The notes: generated from the sequence alone by a model not told the origin. Numbered from the stretch's first letter, positions 52,710 through 62,459 are shown. The stretch: DNA of 64,000 nucleotides from Fimbriimonadaceae bacterium (GCA_019454105.1 CP075364.1:1677362-1741361); one strand, 5' to 3'. Translations and numbers: made by a program.

Positions 52710-54757
52710 GCAGCGACCCTGACTTCGCGAGCTTCCATCATCCGGACGAACGCCTCGGCAAGCTCGGGGTCGAACTGAGTGCCAGCTCCCTTGCGGATCT
52801 CGCTCAGGGCGACCTCGACCTCCATTCCTTTGCGGTATGGACGGTCGCTGGTCATCGCGTCGAAAGTGTCGGCCACTGCCAGATACCGGGCGACCAGAGG
52901 GATGTCGTTCCCTGCGAGTTTGTCCGGATAGCCTTTGCCGTCCCACCGCTCGTGGTGCCCCCGGACACCGGGAAGCGTCGCGAGCAACGCTGGGACCTTC
53001 TTGACGATGACTTCCCCGAGGACTGGATGAGTCGCCATGATCGCGAACTCCTCGTCTGTGAGCCGGCCCGGTTTCTGAAGGATCGAGTCCGGCACGCCGA
53101 TCTTGCCGACGTCGTGCAAAGTGCCGGTCGTGTAGATCAGATCGACCGTCTTGCTGGTCAGGCCCATAAACCGGGCAAGATCGGAGGCGAACTCGGCGAC
53201 TCGCAAAGAATGGCCGTTCGTATAGTGGTCCTTAGCGTCCACGGCCGCGGCCAGGGCCTGGATCGTGGCGAAGCTGCTCTCTTCACCGAGCAAGCGCCCG
53301 AGCTTGACGGGGTCCAGCTCGCTCGACCCACTCATCGGCTCGAAGACGCTGACTTGGTTGCGCCCAAGCTGCTTGGCGCGGCTCAAAGCCAGTTCGGCGG
53401 CCAAGACCATGCCCTGGGTGTCCTCGCTTCCCGCCGCATATTGGGCGATTCCGGCGCTCACCGTCGCTGCCCCACCACGGGCCAGCTCGGCCCGTGCCCG
53501 CTCAGCCAAGAACTTCGCTCCTTCGACGCTCGTGCCGGGCAGGAGTAGAGCGAACTCCTCCCCGCCATAGCGCGCCAAGACCGCATCGCCCGTCGCCAAG
53601 CCTTTCAGACAGCTCGCAAAATCCACAAGCAATCCGTCGCCCGCCGTATGGCCGCTCGTCTCGTTAAAGTCGTGGAAATCGTCAATGTCGAACAAGATCA
53701 GGCTCATCGGCGTCTCGGAGCCTTCGGCGATCTCCCTTGCCTGACTTAAACCCTGGCGGAAAGCCCTGTGGTTCAAGAGGCCGGTCAAAGGATCGTGGTC
53801 GATCAGCTTCAAGAGACGCTCCTGATTCGCCTGGAGCGAGGAAACCATCTCGTTGAACCCTTGTTGAAGCTCGCCCAGTTCGTCTCGGCTCTCGACCTTC
53901 AACTCCTTGGGCCAGTCCCCTTGCCGCACCGTATTGGCGGCCCGAGCAAGAGCCACGAGCGGCTTGCTGATGTTCTTGGCTGTCACATGCCCCATGACGA
54001 GGGCCCCGAGAAGGGCGATCAGAGACACGCCGAACAGGACTGACTGATAACTCTGGAGCACAGACTCGAAGTTCTCGGTGCTCTTCAGCATCACCACCCC
54101 CGCGTTCTTGTCATCGATACCAGGCAGTGGTACCTTGACAGCATAGTGAGCGCGAGAGTCGATTCGGATGAGTTCGGGAGCTCCCGATGGTGCCGGGATC
54201 TTGCCTTCGATGGGGATCGTTCCGACCGTCGCCTGGCCCTGCTCCACGATGATCAGCTCAAAACCGCTGGACTTCTTCAATGACTTGAGGGTCGGTTGGC
54301 CGACCATCCGATATCCAGCCAGCGATCCCACGATCTCCTCGCCCTTGCGAATCGGGACGACACCGCCCAGCATGACTCCGCGATGTTCAGGATCGTTCGA
54401 TTTGCTCTCGCCGAGCACCTGGCCCGCTGCGTCGGACAACAGAAGTTCATCGACCTCGGCCAACCTGCGCAAGTTCGTCAACAATGCGGCCCGGTTCGTA
54501 GGGTCGCTCGCCCGGAGCACTTCTAAGGTTTCGGGCATCGACGCCACGAGCCTGAGGCTCAAAGCGGTCTTGCCCAAGTCTGCCTCCAGCATCGCTTGGA
54601 CGAGCTTGGACTGCCGCAGCATGTCGCTCCGAACGGACGCGTCGACTTCTCGACTTGTCGTGTAAGAAAACAGGCCGAGGATCAAGAGCCCGCACGCCAG
54701 CAACGAGCCGACGATCAGCAAGAACAGCTTGAGGTGGATTGGAATCCGAGGTTTCAT
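52706..54757 (-). CDS. Sensor protein with GGDEF and HD-GYP domains
   Basis: 683 aa. Membrane helix 1 (LKLFLLIVGSLLACGLLILG), a ~220-residue periplasmic sensor, helix 2 (VLFGVSLIALLGALVMG), a HAMP-like linker, then GGDEF: RYGGEEFALLLPG, so the diguanylate cyclase motif is intact (GGEEF). The upstream inhibitory-site Arg is replaced (ATGD). The C-terminal HD-GYP domain has HSLRVAEFASDLA, TLHDVGKIGVPDSIL and HHERWDGKGYPDKLAGNDIP, the full phosphodiesterase signature. It could both make and break c-di-GMP under an envelope signal. ATG 54757 chosen over longer frames. Confidence 0.92.
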   Translation of the reverse strand: MKPRIPIHLKLFLLIVGSLLACGLLILGLFSYTTSREVDASVRSDMLRQSKLVQAMLEADLGKTALSLRLVASMPETLEVLRASDPTNRAALLTNLRRLAEVDELLLSDAAGQVLGESKSNDPEHRGVMLGGVVPIRKGEEIVGSLAGYRMVGQPTLKSLKKSSGFELIIVEQGQATVGTIPIEGKIPAPSGAPELIRIDSRAHYAVKVPLPGIDDKNAGVVMLKSTENFESVLQSYQSVLFGVSLIALLGALVMGHVTAKNISKPLVALARAANTVRQGDWPKELKVESRDELGELQQGFNEMVSSLQANQERLLKLIDHDPLTGLLNHRAFRQGLSQAREIAEGSETPMSLILFDIDDFHDFNETSGHTAGDGLLVDFASCLKGLATGDAVLARYGGEEFALLLPGTSVEGAKFLAERARAELARGGAATVSAGIAQYAAGSEDTQGMVLAAELALSRAKQLGRNQVSVFEPMSGSSELDPVKLGRLLGEESSFATIQALAAAVDAKDHYTNGHSLRVAEFASDLARFMGLTSKTVDLIYTTGTLHDVGKIGVPDSILQKPGRLTDEEFAIMATHPVLGEVIVKKVPALLATLPGVRGHHERWDGKGYPDKLAGNDIPLVARYLAVADTFDAMTSDRPYRKGMEVEVALSEIRKGAGTQFDPELAEAFVRMMEAREVRVAA

Positions 54758-54785
54758 TCTCTGGCCAGACCAAGAGCCAGAAAGA

Positions 54786-55586
54786 TTATCGGCGGTAGGC
54801 CCTGAGGTCTCCACGCGAGCCGTGGGGAACGCGTGCCCGGAACCAAGCTTCTCCAAACTGACTGTCGAGCGCGGAATAAAAGGCGATGACCAGCCTGACC
54901 TTCCGCGCCAGCCTCTCGTGGCTGTCGACGAGCTTCCAAAAGCGCTCGCCACCACAGAACAGACCCTCAGCGATCAGGTTAAAGTCCTCTTCTTGGCTCG
55001 CCTTGGAATACTGGGCAAGAATCCCCTCTGACGCCAACTGCGAATCATAGGCGGTACTGGCTTGACCCGAGCGGATGGCGTCGGTCCCACCGGAACCGTA
55101 CTTGAATCCTTCGGGATTGGCAGCCGACCAAGCGGCGCCATCGAACTTCGCCTGGCCGTTTCTCAGCAGAATGCTTGAAAACTCGTGGTGAAGACTTGCC
55201 TCGATAAACTGGTCGGTGAACCCTTCGCTCGCGGCCCGAACGGCCAAGAACACCGTGTCCAACGAGTTCGTTCCGCCGTATTCGACTCCAAAGAACTCCA
55301 TTCGGCCAACGAGCCGCACCCGCTTGAGGTGAACCGCCAAGAGGGCCTCCGGATAGGCGTCCAAAGCCTTCTGCACCGCGGCCAAGGCGCGGTCGACTTC
55401 GGCGGGCGCCACTGGCTCGCCCTTCGCCGCGATATCCCCCTTTCTCCAGGGTTCTGGAAATGTCTCCGGCCCAAACGACCACTCGATCCTGACACTCTTG
55501 TGCTCGAGGGCCTCGGCACTTTCTTGAGCCTGGCCAAGCGTGGCCAGCAAGCTCAGCGCCCACAGGCTCGGCAGCTTCATTCCCAT
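54786..55586 (-). CDS. Exported protein resembling a zinc metallopeptidase with altered active site
   Basis: 266 aa. Signal peptide [20 protein letters not shown]. The central HHEFSSIL stands where related putative zinc peptidases have HExxH (His-Glu-Phe-x-His): the third ligand His is replaced by Ser. [20 protein letters not shown] near the end could provide the downstream Glu. Either the enzyme is dead or it is a binding protein. The 3' end lies 28 nt before the c-di-GMP gene and its 5' end overlaps guaA by 10 nt; all three are on the minus strand. Confidence 0.7.
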   Translation of the reverse strand: MGMKLPSLWALSLLATLGQAQESAEALEHKSVRIEWSFGPETFPEPWRKGDIAAKGEPVAPAEVDRALAAVQKALDAYPEALLAVHLKRVRLVGRMEFFGVEYGGTNSLDTVFLAVRAASEGFTDQFIEASLHHEFSSILLRNGQAKFDGAAWSAANPEGFKYGSGGTDAIRSGQASTAYDSQLASEGILAQYSKASQEEDFNLIAEGLFCGGERFWKLVDSHERLARKVRLVIAFYSALDSQFGEAWFRARVPHGSRGDLRAYRR

Positions 55587-57100
55587 TCGATCGTCGCTGG
55601 CGGCTTGCTCGTCAGGTCATAGAGGACCCGGTTCACGCCCCCAACCTCATTGACGATCCGTCGTGCGACCCGCTCCAAGAACTCGAACGGCAACGGAGTC
55701 GCCCTAGCGGTCATCGCGTCTTCGCTTTCAACAGCGCGAAGGACGATGGGTTGCTCATAGGTGCGCTCGTCCCCCATCACCCCAACGCTCCGGACGTCCA
55801 AAAGGGCCGCATAGCTCTGCCAAACGTTCTTGTTGAGGCCCTCGCGGCGAAGCTCCTCACGGAAGATCCAGTCGGCTTCCTGCACCGTCCGGACTCGGTC
55901 CGGCGTCACCTCGCCCAGCACCCTGACCGCCAACCCAGGGCCTGGGAAGGGTTCCCGATCCACCACGTCGTCAGGCAACCCGAGTTCCCGCCCCACCGCC
56001 CTGACCTCGTCCTTGAAGAGCCAACGGAGCGGCTCGATCACCTTCAGTTTCATCCAGTCCGGTAGCCCGCCGACGTTGTGGTGGGTCTTGATCTTCGCCG
56101 CGGTTGGCGAACCTGACTCGATCACGTCAGGATAGAGCGTGCCTTGAGCGAGCCAGGCGCAGTCCCGCAGTTCGTCGGCTCGCTCCTCGAAACACCGGAC
56201 AAACTCAGCCCCGATCCTTTTGCGCTTCTCTTCAGGGTCTGTCACTCCCGCCAGTTCCCGAAAGAACCGGTCGGAAGCCCGGATCACGATCAGGTTCGGA
56301 TGGAACGTTCGGCTGAACGTCTCGACGACCTGTTCGGCCTCTCCCTTCCGCAGCAACCCATGGTCGACGAAGACGCAGACCGCACGCTCACCGATCGCCT
56401 TTGTGAGCAAGGCCGCCATGACGCTCGAGTCCACGCCGCCGCTCACCGCGCAGAGCACCTTGTCGGAGCCCACTTGGCTCCGGATGGCTTCGATCTCTTC
56501 TTGGACAAAGCTCGCGCTTGTCCAGTCGCCCTTTAGGCCTGCATGGTCGAAGAGGAACCTTCCAATGACCTCAGTGCCAGCCGCGGTATGGCTGACCTCA
56601 GGATGGAACTGGACTCCAAACAACTTCTTGGAGACGTCCTCAAAGGCTGCGACCGGACAACTGTCCGTCTGGGCAGAGACCAAGGTTCCCGCTGGCGGCT
56701 CCAATACCTGGATGCCGTGACTCATCCAGACATCGTCGCTAGAAAGACCTGAAAGCAGAGCCGAATCCGAGGTCGTCCGAATCATCTGGTGACCGTACTC
56801 ACGGTCGCGTGCCGGTTCCACCTTGCCGCCAAGCCGGTGCGCCATGAGTTGCATCCCGTAGCAGATCCCTAATGTAGGCACGCCCTCAAGGAGGCCAAAA
56901 TCGAGGTCGGGGGATCCGGGTTCCAGGACTGATTTCGGCCCACCCGAAAGAACGACGGCATCGGGCCGGTCCTCCAAGGCCTTTGCGGCCGCAGTCCAAG
57001 GCACCATCTCGCTGTAGACCCCAGCCTCTCGGACACGGCGAACGATCAGTTGCGTGTACTGACCGCCAAAATCGATCACCAAGACCTTCTGATGCCGCAT
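55577..57100 (-). CDS. guaA: GMP synthase (glutamine-hydrolysing)
   Basis: 507 aa, converts XMP to GMP. Amidotransferase domain with the catalytic Cys in [17 protein letters not shown] and [18 protein letters not shown]-pyrophosphatase P-loop in [21 protein letters not shown]-terminal dimer domain with [20 protein letters not shown] and [20 protein letters not shown], ending PPATIEWE, fully canonical. It overlaps the next gene by 10 nt. Confidence 0.98.
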   Translation of the reverse strand: MRHQKVLVIDFGGQYTQLIVRRVREAGVYSEMVPWTAAAKALEDRPDAVVLSGGPKSVLEPGSPDLDFGLLEGVPTLGICYGMQLMAHRLGGKVEPARDREYGHQMIRTTSDSALLSGLSSDDVWMSHGIQVLEPPAGTLVSAQTDSCPVAAFEDVSKKLFGVQFHPEVSHTAAGTEVIGRFLFDHAGLKGDWTSASFVQEEIEAIRSQVGSDKVLCAVSGGVDSSVMAALLTKAIGERAVCVFVDHGLLRKGEAEQVVETFSRTFHPNLIVIRASDRFFRELAGVTDPEEKRKRIGAEFVRCFEERADELRDCAWLAQGTLYPDVIESGSPTAAKIKTHHNVGGLPDWMKLKVIEPLRWLFKDEVRAVGRELGLPDDVVDREPFPGPGLAVRVLGEVTPDRVRTVQEADWIFREELRREGLNKNVWQSYAALLDVRSVGVMGDERTYEQPIVLRAVESEDAMTARATPLPFEFLERVARRIVNEVGGVNRVLYDLTSKPPATIEWE

Positions 57101-57221
57101 CTCGGAAGTGGCGAGTCTAGCACGGTGGGTTCCAGTCGGCCACCTCCTTCGGTCCCGCCAGAAACCTTGACGACTGGACTGAAACGTTCTGCCCCTGGCC
57201 CGTGTCTAACTTGTCAGCACC

Positions 57222-58520
57222 GTGGCGCTTTTACGGGGAGTCGAGACCGATTTTGGAGCCTTGCTTGCCCAGGCCCGACAAGAAAAGGGCCTCTCCGTAC
57301 TGGATCTCGCCGAACAAAGCAACCTCCCTCGCAACACGATCGATCGGTGGGAGAAAGGTCATGCCCTCCCCACGATGCAGAATTTCGACGCGGTGGCCGA
57401 CGCTCTCGGTCTGCTTACTTGTGAGCGCCGACGGCTCCTGGCCACTGTTCAAAAGCCCCGAACCGAACGCCATTTGTCTGGAGCCAGCAACGTCCGACTG
57501 TCCGATGGGTCTGTGATCCAAGCGTTCCCGTCGGCTTCCGAACTTCTGAAGGGACTGCGTCAGAGCCGAGAATTGAGCTTGAGCGAGGTCGCCAAGTTCG
57601 TTGGGGCCTCAAAGTCAGCCGTCAGCCATTGGGAGAGTGGGCGCTGCTGGCCGTGCTCGAAGCGGCTCGAAGCCTTGATCGCGTTTCTCGGGGCCGACGA
57701 ACAGGAAGCGAACGCCCTCAGGGCCCGCCAAGTCGCCCCGACCCACCTGTGTTGCCCGAGTCACGTCGATGACGTTTGGGTCTGGTTCCGGGATCAGGGC
57801 CTCTGGAGCGGCACGGCCTGGGGCGAGTTGGAAGCTCTCAAGCTCAGAGCCGGACTGGCCACCAAGATGGGACTGGGGGCCCAGGGGCGCCGGTGGCTCG
57901 TCGGAGCCAAGATCCTGCACGCCTCGACGAAGATGATCTCAGGCGACTTCGGTCTCGCCAAGGAACTTTCCCAACAGTGCCTTCAGTTGGCCGCCACGCT
58001 TCCAGAGCGAGGGGCCGAATACTGGCGGAGTCTCTGTCTCGCTTGTTTGGCGACAGTCGTCTATGACGAGATCGAAGGCGTCAAGTGGGTCTTGAGAGTC
58101 TTTGAGAAGCTCAAGGATTTACCTAAGGATGGGATGTACGGCCCCACGTTGCTCGCGATCAAGGCGTTCGCCTTGGCATGGGAAAGGCCTCTTGACGAGG
58201 CCGAATCGGTCCTCGACCTAGCCAAGAGCCTCGCCACTGACTCGGAAGCGAAGTTCTACGTCGAGTTCGGCCGTGTCAGGCTGTATTGGCTGAAGGGCGA
58301 ACTGGAGCAGGCTCTGGCGCATGCGGAGGCAACTGTCCCTGACTTTGTCATGGATCGGGCGATGCGAAAATGGACTCTCGAGTTCCTTCGGGCTCAAATC
58401 GAGAAGCGAGCTTTGCCGCCCCAGCCACGCTCTCGGCTGAACCACTTGCCCTGGCGACTCGGCTGGTTGGCTGTGTGCGCGAGGAACGAGCGGCCCGTTC
58501 CGGCGGGTCGATGGCCCTAA
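57222..58520 (+). CDS. Double-HTH (XRE) regulator with helical repeat domain
   Basis: 432 aa, starts with GTG. Two XRE-type helix-turn-helix domains: LLAQARQEKGLSVLDLAEQS with NTIDRWEKGHALP (about residues 14-50), and LLKGLRQSRELSLSEVAKFV with AVSHWESGRCWP (about 108-144). The rest is a TPR-like helical solenoid (AKELSQQCLQLAATLPERGA, LLAIKAFALAWERPLDEAES, GELEQALAHAEATV). Such proteins often sense a small signal or peptide through the repeats. The target is unknown. Confidence 0.8.
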   Translation: MALLRGVETDFGALLAQARQEKGLSVLDLAEQSNLPRNTIDRWEKGHALPTMQNFDAVADALGLLTCERRRLLATVQKPRTERHLSGASNVRLSDGSVIQAFPSASELLKGLRQSRELSLSEVAKFVGASKSAVSHWESGRCWPCSKRLEALIAFLGADEQEANALRARQVAPTHLCCPSHVDDVWVWFRDQGLWSGTAWGELEALKLRAGLATKMGLGAQGRRWLVGAKILHASTKMISGDFGLAKELSQQCLQLAATLPERGAEYWRSLCLACLATVVYDEIEGVKWVLRVFEKLKDLPKDGMYGPTLLAIKAFALAWERPLDEAESVLDLAKSLATDSEAKFYVEFGRVRLYWLKGELEQALAHAEATVPDFVMDRAMRKWTLEFLRAQIEKRALPPQPRSRLNHLPWRLGWLAVCARNERPVPAGRWP

Positions 58521-58598
58521 CGTGCCGATCATTCTCTTGTGACTCGCGTCCATCAGTGTGAACAGCCACCCCGGGCCCGACTCATGGGAATACGAATT

Positions 58599-58617
58599 CA
58601 ATGGTATAAACCCATTG
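58599..58617 (+). promoter_or_regulatory. Palindrome overlapping a -10-like site, upstream of pdhA
   Basis: CAATGG (58599-58604), TATAAAC, CCATTG (58612-58617). The centre contains TATAAA, a possible -10 about 50 nt before ATG 58661. No clear -35. A candidate operator. Confidence 0.4.
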
Positions 58618-58660
58618 GCGAGCGGTGCGACGGGGCTCCGCGTGTCCCAAGGAAGCACCC

Positions 58661-59674
58661 ATGGCCAAAGCCAGCCTCGAACCTCTTGAGACCCCAGCCC
58701 TGCTAGAAGACTTCTACCGGCAAATGGTCTTTATCCGGCACTTCGAAGAGAAGTGCAACTTCGCTTACCGCCAGGGCAAAGTCGGCGGCTATATGCACGT
58801 CTACATCGGCATGGAGGCGACGGCTGTAGGCTGGAACGCTGCCCTGCGCCAAGGCTGGGACTACGTGATCACCGCTTATCGGGATCACCCTCAGCCGCTC
58901 TTGATGGGAAGCGACCCAGTCGCTGTGATGGCCGAGATCATGGGCCGCCGAGGCGGGCTCAGCAAGGGCAAGGGCGGTTCGATGCACCTCTACGACATCA
59001 AGAGGGGCTTCTTCGGAGGCTGGGGCATCGTTGGTGGCCATACTGCACTTGGCTTGGGACTGGCCTTTGCCGCCAAGTACCGGGAGGAGGACCGGGTCAC
59101 CCTTTGTTACCTGGGAGATGGGGCCGCTAACGCAGGCGTCTTCTTCGAGTGCCTCAATATGGCCGGGCTCTGGGACCTCCCCATCGTATTCATCATCGAG
59201 AACAACGAGTTCGCGATGGGAACCCGGTTAGAACACCACGCCGCCGACACGGAACTCTGGAAGCGAGGACTGCCGTTCGGAATAGAGTCCGAAAGGGTCG
59301 ACGGGATGGACGTCCTTCAGGTCTACAGTGACGCCACTCGAATCGTCGACAAGGTTCGGAAAGAGGGCAAGCCGCACCTCATCGAGGTCATGAACTACCG
59401 GTTTGCCGGGCACGGAGCCGCCGACAACGACCGGCAGCTCTATCGGACGCGCGAAGAAGAAGAACTCAACATGAGGCGGGATCCCATCAAGCGGCTTGAA
59501 GAAATGCTGCTCGAGCGGAACTTGATGACCCGCGAGTCAATGGAGGCCATTGACGAAGAACTCACTCTCAAGGTCGATGAGATCTATGAGAAGGCCGATG
59601 CCAGTCCGTTCCCCGAGCCTCACGAGGTCTATGAGGACGTCTACACGGACATCACCGTCGAACGCGGTCACTAG
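58661..59674 (+). CDS. pdhA: Pyruvate dehydrogenase E1 component, alpha subunit
   Basis: 337 aa, TPP-dependent decarboxylase subunit. YRQMVFIRHFEEKCNFAYRQ, HVYIGMEATAVGWNAALRQG, ITAYRDHPQPLL, GGSMHLYDIKRGFFGGWGIV and the TPP motif GDGAANAGVFFECLNMAGLW with IIENNEFAMGT. ATG 58661 is chosen; a longer frame to 58625 is improbable. The beta subunit is at 60633, downstream, with an inverted PEP-CTERM gene and its terminator in between. E2 and E3 genes are not in the window. Confidence 0.96.
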   Translation: MAKASLEPLETPALLEDFYRQMVFIRHFEEKCNFAYRQGKVGGYMHVYIGMEATAVGWNAALRQGWDYVITAYRDHPQPLLMGSDPVAVMAEIMGRRGGLSKGKGGSMHLYDIKRGFFGGWGIVGGHTALGLGLAFAAKYREEDRVTLCYLGDGAANAGVFFECLNMAGLWDLPIVFIIENNEFAMGTRLEHHAADTELWKRGLPFGIESERVDGMDVLQVYSDATRIVDKVRKEGKPHLIEVMNYRFAGHGAADNDRQLYRTREEEELNMRRDPIKRLEEMLLERNLMTRESMEAIDEELTLKVDEIYEKADASPFPEPHEVYEDVYTDITVERGH

Positions 59675-59815
59675 ATCCACGCCGGTGTCCGGCAAGAACG
59701 GTTGGCTCACGAACAGGTGAGGCTCGACGGATCCGCAGAAGGCTCGCGATTGCGGCACGGGCGCCCATGCCGTCCTGAGACCGGGCTGGGCCTCCGAGTG
59801 GTGTCCAAAACACAA

Positions 59816-59843
59816 GGGGGCGCGGATGGATATCCGCGCCCCC
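59816..59843. terminator. Strong bidirectional terminator
   Basis: GGGGGCGCGGAT-GGAT-ATCCGCGCCCCC, a perfect 12-bp stem with a 4-nt loop, between pdhA (plus) and the PEP-CTERM gene (minus). Confidence 0.9.
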
Positions 59844-59855
59844 GGAGAGAGCCGA

Positions 59856-60452
59856 TTACGACTTCTTGCGACGAGCGACCAGCGCGGCCAAGCCAGCTCC
59901 GAGAGCGAGCATCGTGGCCGGCTCCGGAACGGCAGCCAGGTCGTCGTAGGCGCCAAACGGGTTCGATGACCGGAGCTGAACGTAGCTGATGGCGGCTGCA
60001 TTGACCACCAATTGCTGCCACGTGCCGTTGTCGTTGACGGTGGCGTTGCCGACCACCTGGTTGTTCGAATTGAAGGCGACCATTGTGGTCGAACCACCGA
60101 AAATGGAATTGGACCAGATGCTCACCTGGTTCCAGGACTGACTGAAGTTGATCTGGACGGCAGCGATCGGTGTGCCGCCGTTCGGATAGCTGGCATCTGA
60201 GTTGTATGCGAGGAAGTGGTCGCCACTGAGCGGGTCAAAGCCGAAGTTTCCGCTCTTGTTGAGGATCGCCGGACCGTCGTTCGGACCAGCCATGGTCACA
60301 AAGTCAGCGCCCAAGCCGACCAACTGGTTGCGGAGGGCCGACGTCTCGAAGAACAGACCGGGTTGGACTCCAAGCTCCTCGAAGTTGATGTTGACGTTCG
60401 CCATGGCAGGGACTGCAACGAGCGAGGCTAAAGTCAAATGCAAGTAACGCAT
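59856..60452 (-). CDS. PEP-CTERM-anchored secreted protein, 198 aa
   Basis: Signal peptide MRYLHLTLASLVAVPAMANV from ATG 60452. The body is beta-rich with Asn/Gly-rich turns (FDPLSGDHFLAYNSDASYPN, TTMVAFNSNNQVVGNATVND), like a lectin or DUF-type beta sandwich. The tail is VPEPATMLALGAGLAALVAR then RKKS, essentially identical to the one at 46998. It is inserted in inverted orientation between pdhA and pdhB. A longer GTG-started frame to 60473 crosses the promoter palindrome and is unlikely. Confidence 0.85.
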   Translation of the reverse strand: MRYLHLTLASLVAVPAMANVNINFEELGVQPGLFFETSALRNQLVGLGADFVTMAGPNDGPAILNKSGNFGFDPLSGDHFLAYNSDASYPNGGTPIAAVQINFSQSWNQVSIWSNSIFGGSTTMVAFNSNNQVVGNATVNDNGTWQQLVVNAAAISYVQLRSSNPFGAYDDLAAVPEPATMLALGAGLAALVARRKKS

Positions 60453-60457
60453 AACAT

Positions 60458-60474
60458 AGTGATTATACATCACT
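60458..60474 (-). promoter_or_regulatory. Palindrome overlapping a perfect -10 upstream of the PEP-CTERM gene
   Basis: AGTGAT-TATAC-ATCACT (60458-60474). On the minus strand it contains TATAAT (60467-60462), a perfect -10. Transcription would start near 60455, leaving almost no leader before ATG 60452. It looks like an operator-covered promoter. Confidence 0.6.
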
Positions 60475-60632
60475 TTTCTTGAACGAATCTATCAGTCAGT
60501 CCGATTCCCAGTAATAAAGCTGGCTCTCAGAGATTTACTGGTTCAAGAACCTCCGGGCAAAACAGGAGTGAAGACCTAGCGCGCCACAATCTGGATCGGG
60601 GTCCGGGCTGCCTAAGGCCCATAATTCACTTG

Positions 60633-61613
60633 ATGCCGACCATTGAGACGACCTACCGAGACGCCATCCACCGGTGCATCGACGAAGAGATGACCCGCAA
60701 CCCGGACGTCTTCGTGATCGGCGAAGACATAGGCCGATACGAAGGCACTTTCAAAGTCACCAAAGGGCTCTGGCCGAAGTATGGGGAGAAGCGGGTCGTC
60801 GATACGCCGATCACCGAACCTGGTTTCACAGGGCTTGCCATTGGTGCGGCCATGGTCGGCCTTCGTCCCATCGTCGAAATGATGACGATGTCGTTCTCGA
60901 TCCTCGCCCTCGACCAGATCATCAACCATGCCGCCAAGATCCACTCCATGACGGGCGGCCAGGCCACCGTCCCTCTCGTCGTCCGAGGCCCCGGCGGCGC
61001 TGCCAAGCAGCTCAGCGCCCAGCACAGCCACTCGATGGAGGGTTGGTACGCGCACGTCCCCGGTTTGAAGGTCGTCGCACCCGCCACGGTCGAGGACGCC
61101 TACGGCATGCTCAAGACCGCCATCTGGGACGACAACCCAGTCATCTTCACCGAGAACCCAGGCCTCTACACGCTCAAAGGCACGATCCCTGACAACAAGG
61201 ACTTTTCTGTCCCGTTCGGCAAGTGCCAAGTCCTCCGGGAGGGATCTGACCTCACCCTGGTCGGCTATTCTCGCATGACGCGGGTCAATTTGGAAGCCGC
61301 CGACAAACTCGCCGAAAAGGGAGTCAGCGCCGAAGTGGTCGACGTCCGCTCCCTCCTCCCCCTCGACACTGAGACCATCTTCGCTTCCGTCGCCAAGACC
61401 CACCGCGCCATCGTCGTCTATGAAGACTGGCGAAGCGGCGGCTTCGGAGCCGAGATCGCGGCCCGCATTGGCGAGTCGTGCTTTGACGACCTCGACGCCC
61501 CTGTGGTCCGGGTCGGCGGACTCAACGTCCCCATGCCCTATGCCCGAGTGCTCGAGTTGGAGTGCATCCCCGATGTCGACGACGTGATCGCCGCCGTCGA
61601 CAAACTCGGCTGA
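60633..61613 (+). CDS. pdhB: Pyruvate dehydrogenase E1 component, beta subunit
   Basis: 326 aa. Transketolase-like beta subunit that with PdhA forms E1: ETTYRDAIHRCIDEEMTRNP, DVFVIGEDIGRYEGTFKVTK, RVVDTPITEPGFTGLAIGAA, GRPIVEMMTMSF-type region, VVRGPGGAAKQLSAQHSHSM and VVVYEDWRSGGFGAEIAARI. ATG 60633 chosen (a TTG sits just before). A 180-nt gap precedes it, which holds the promoter region of the divergent PEP-CTERM gene and presumably its own. Confidence 0.96.
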   Translation: MPTIETTYRDAIHRCIDEEMTRNPDVFVIGEDIGRYEGTFKVTKGLWPKYGEKRVVDTPITEPGFTGLAIGAAMVGLRPIVEMMTMSFSILALDQIINHAAKIHSMTGGQATVPLVVRGPGGAAKQLSAQHSHSMEGWYAHVPGLKVVAPATVEDAYGMLKTAIWDDNPVIFTENPGLYTLKGTIPDNKDFSVPFGKCQVLREGSDLTLVGYSRMTRVNLEAADKLAEKGVSAEVVDVRSLLPLDTETIFASVAKTHRAIVVYEDWRSGGFGAEIAARIGESCFDDLDAPVVRVGGLNVPMPYARVLELECIPDVDDVIAAVDKLG

Positions 61614-61744
61614 GGCCAACGAGACCGGAAGTCAGGCCGCCTCTGAGCTCGGGACTCCAGGCCAGAGGAGTCGCGTGGCCGTTGTGCTCCAAAGTCGCTT
61701 GACGTCGACCCTAGGATCCCTTTCACGGTACAACATTGCCCGAA

Positions 61745-62443
61745 ATGGAGCGCCAGGAACTCTACTCCGAGTCCGAAATCTTGGAGGTCGTCCGCCGGGC
61801 CGCCGAGCTCCAAGAGGCGGGCTCGAAAGACGGATATGTCCCTGGTCTCACTCACGAGGAAATTGTTCGAATGGCGGCAGAAGCGGGGATCGAGCCAGCT
61901 TACATCGAGGCAGCCCTACAAGAGAGACTCGCAGCCAAGCCGTTGCTTACTCAGCCTCGGTCGGGCGAGGAGATCGAGAGGTTGTTGCCCGTCGAGGTGG
62001 CGCCCGAGGAATACGACGTCATCACCGAGTCCGTCAAGCTGATGCCAAGGTCCTCCTCGCAGTATGGTCAGTCCGGCGGGATTGACACCGTCGGTCGAAC
62101 GGTCCGGGGCCAGATCGCCGGATTCTGGGACAACCCCCAGTTCGCCGTGACTTCTCGCGGCGGACGCACCCGACTTCGAATTTGGCCGACCAAAGTCAAC
62201 GCGGGTGCACTGTCGGCCCTCTGGACGATCCCGCTCGTGCTGTCACCGGTCGTCGGGAGGCTGCAGGGCCCTGTCGCCGGAGTCCTGGCATCCGTTCTTT
62301 CGCTGGCCGGAGCCTGGATCACTTACCATTGGCTACGCGAAAAGGCCCGCCACGTGGCCAAATCAGCCGCCGACTCCCTAGAAGCTGCGATCATTCGCGC
62401 CGCCGAGGAGACCCAAGCCCGACTTGCCAAGGAATCCGGCTGA
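61745..62443 (+). CDS. Membrane protein, 232 aa
   Basis: Unknown function. The N-terminal ~75 residues are helical and charged (EILEVVRRAAELQEAG, LTHEEIVRMAAEAGIEPAYI), like a helix-turn-helix or adaptor repeat. Then a beta segment, two or three membrane helices (about 155-200, GPVAGVLASVLSLAGAWITY) and a basic amphipathic tail (ARHVAKSAADSLEAAIIRAA). ATG 61745 chosen. It follows pdhB by 131 nt and converges with the thioredoxin-like gene. Confidence 0.6.
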   Translation: MERQELYSESEILEVVRRAAELQEAGSKDGYVPGLTHEEIVRMAAEAGIEPAYIEAALQERLAAKPLLTQPRSGEEIERLLPVEVAPEEYDVITESVKLMPRSSSQYGQSGGIDTVGRTVRGQIAGFWDNPQFAVTSRGGRTRLRIWPTKVNAGALSALWTIPLVLSPVVGRLQGPVAGVLASVLSLAGAWITYHWLREKARHVAKSAADSLEAAIIRAAEETQARLAKESG

Positions 62444-62459
62444 GCCAGCCTCTAGCTCC

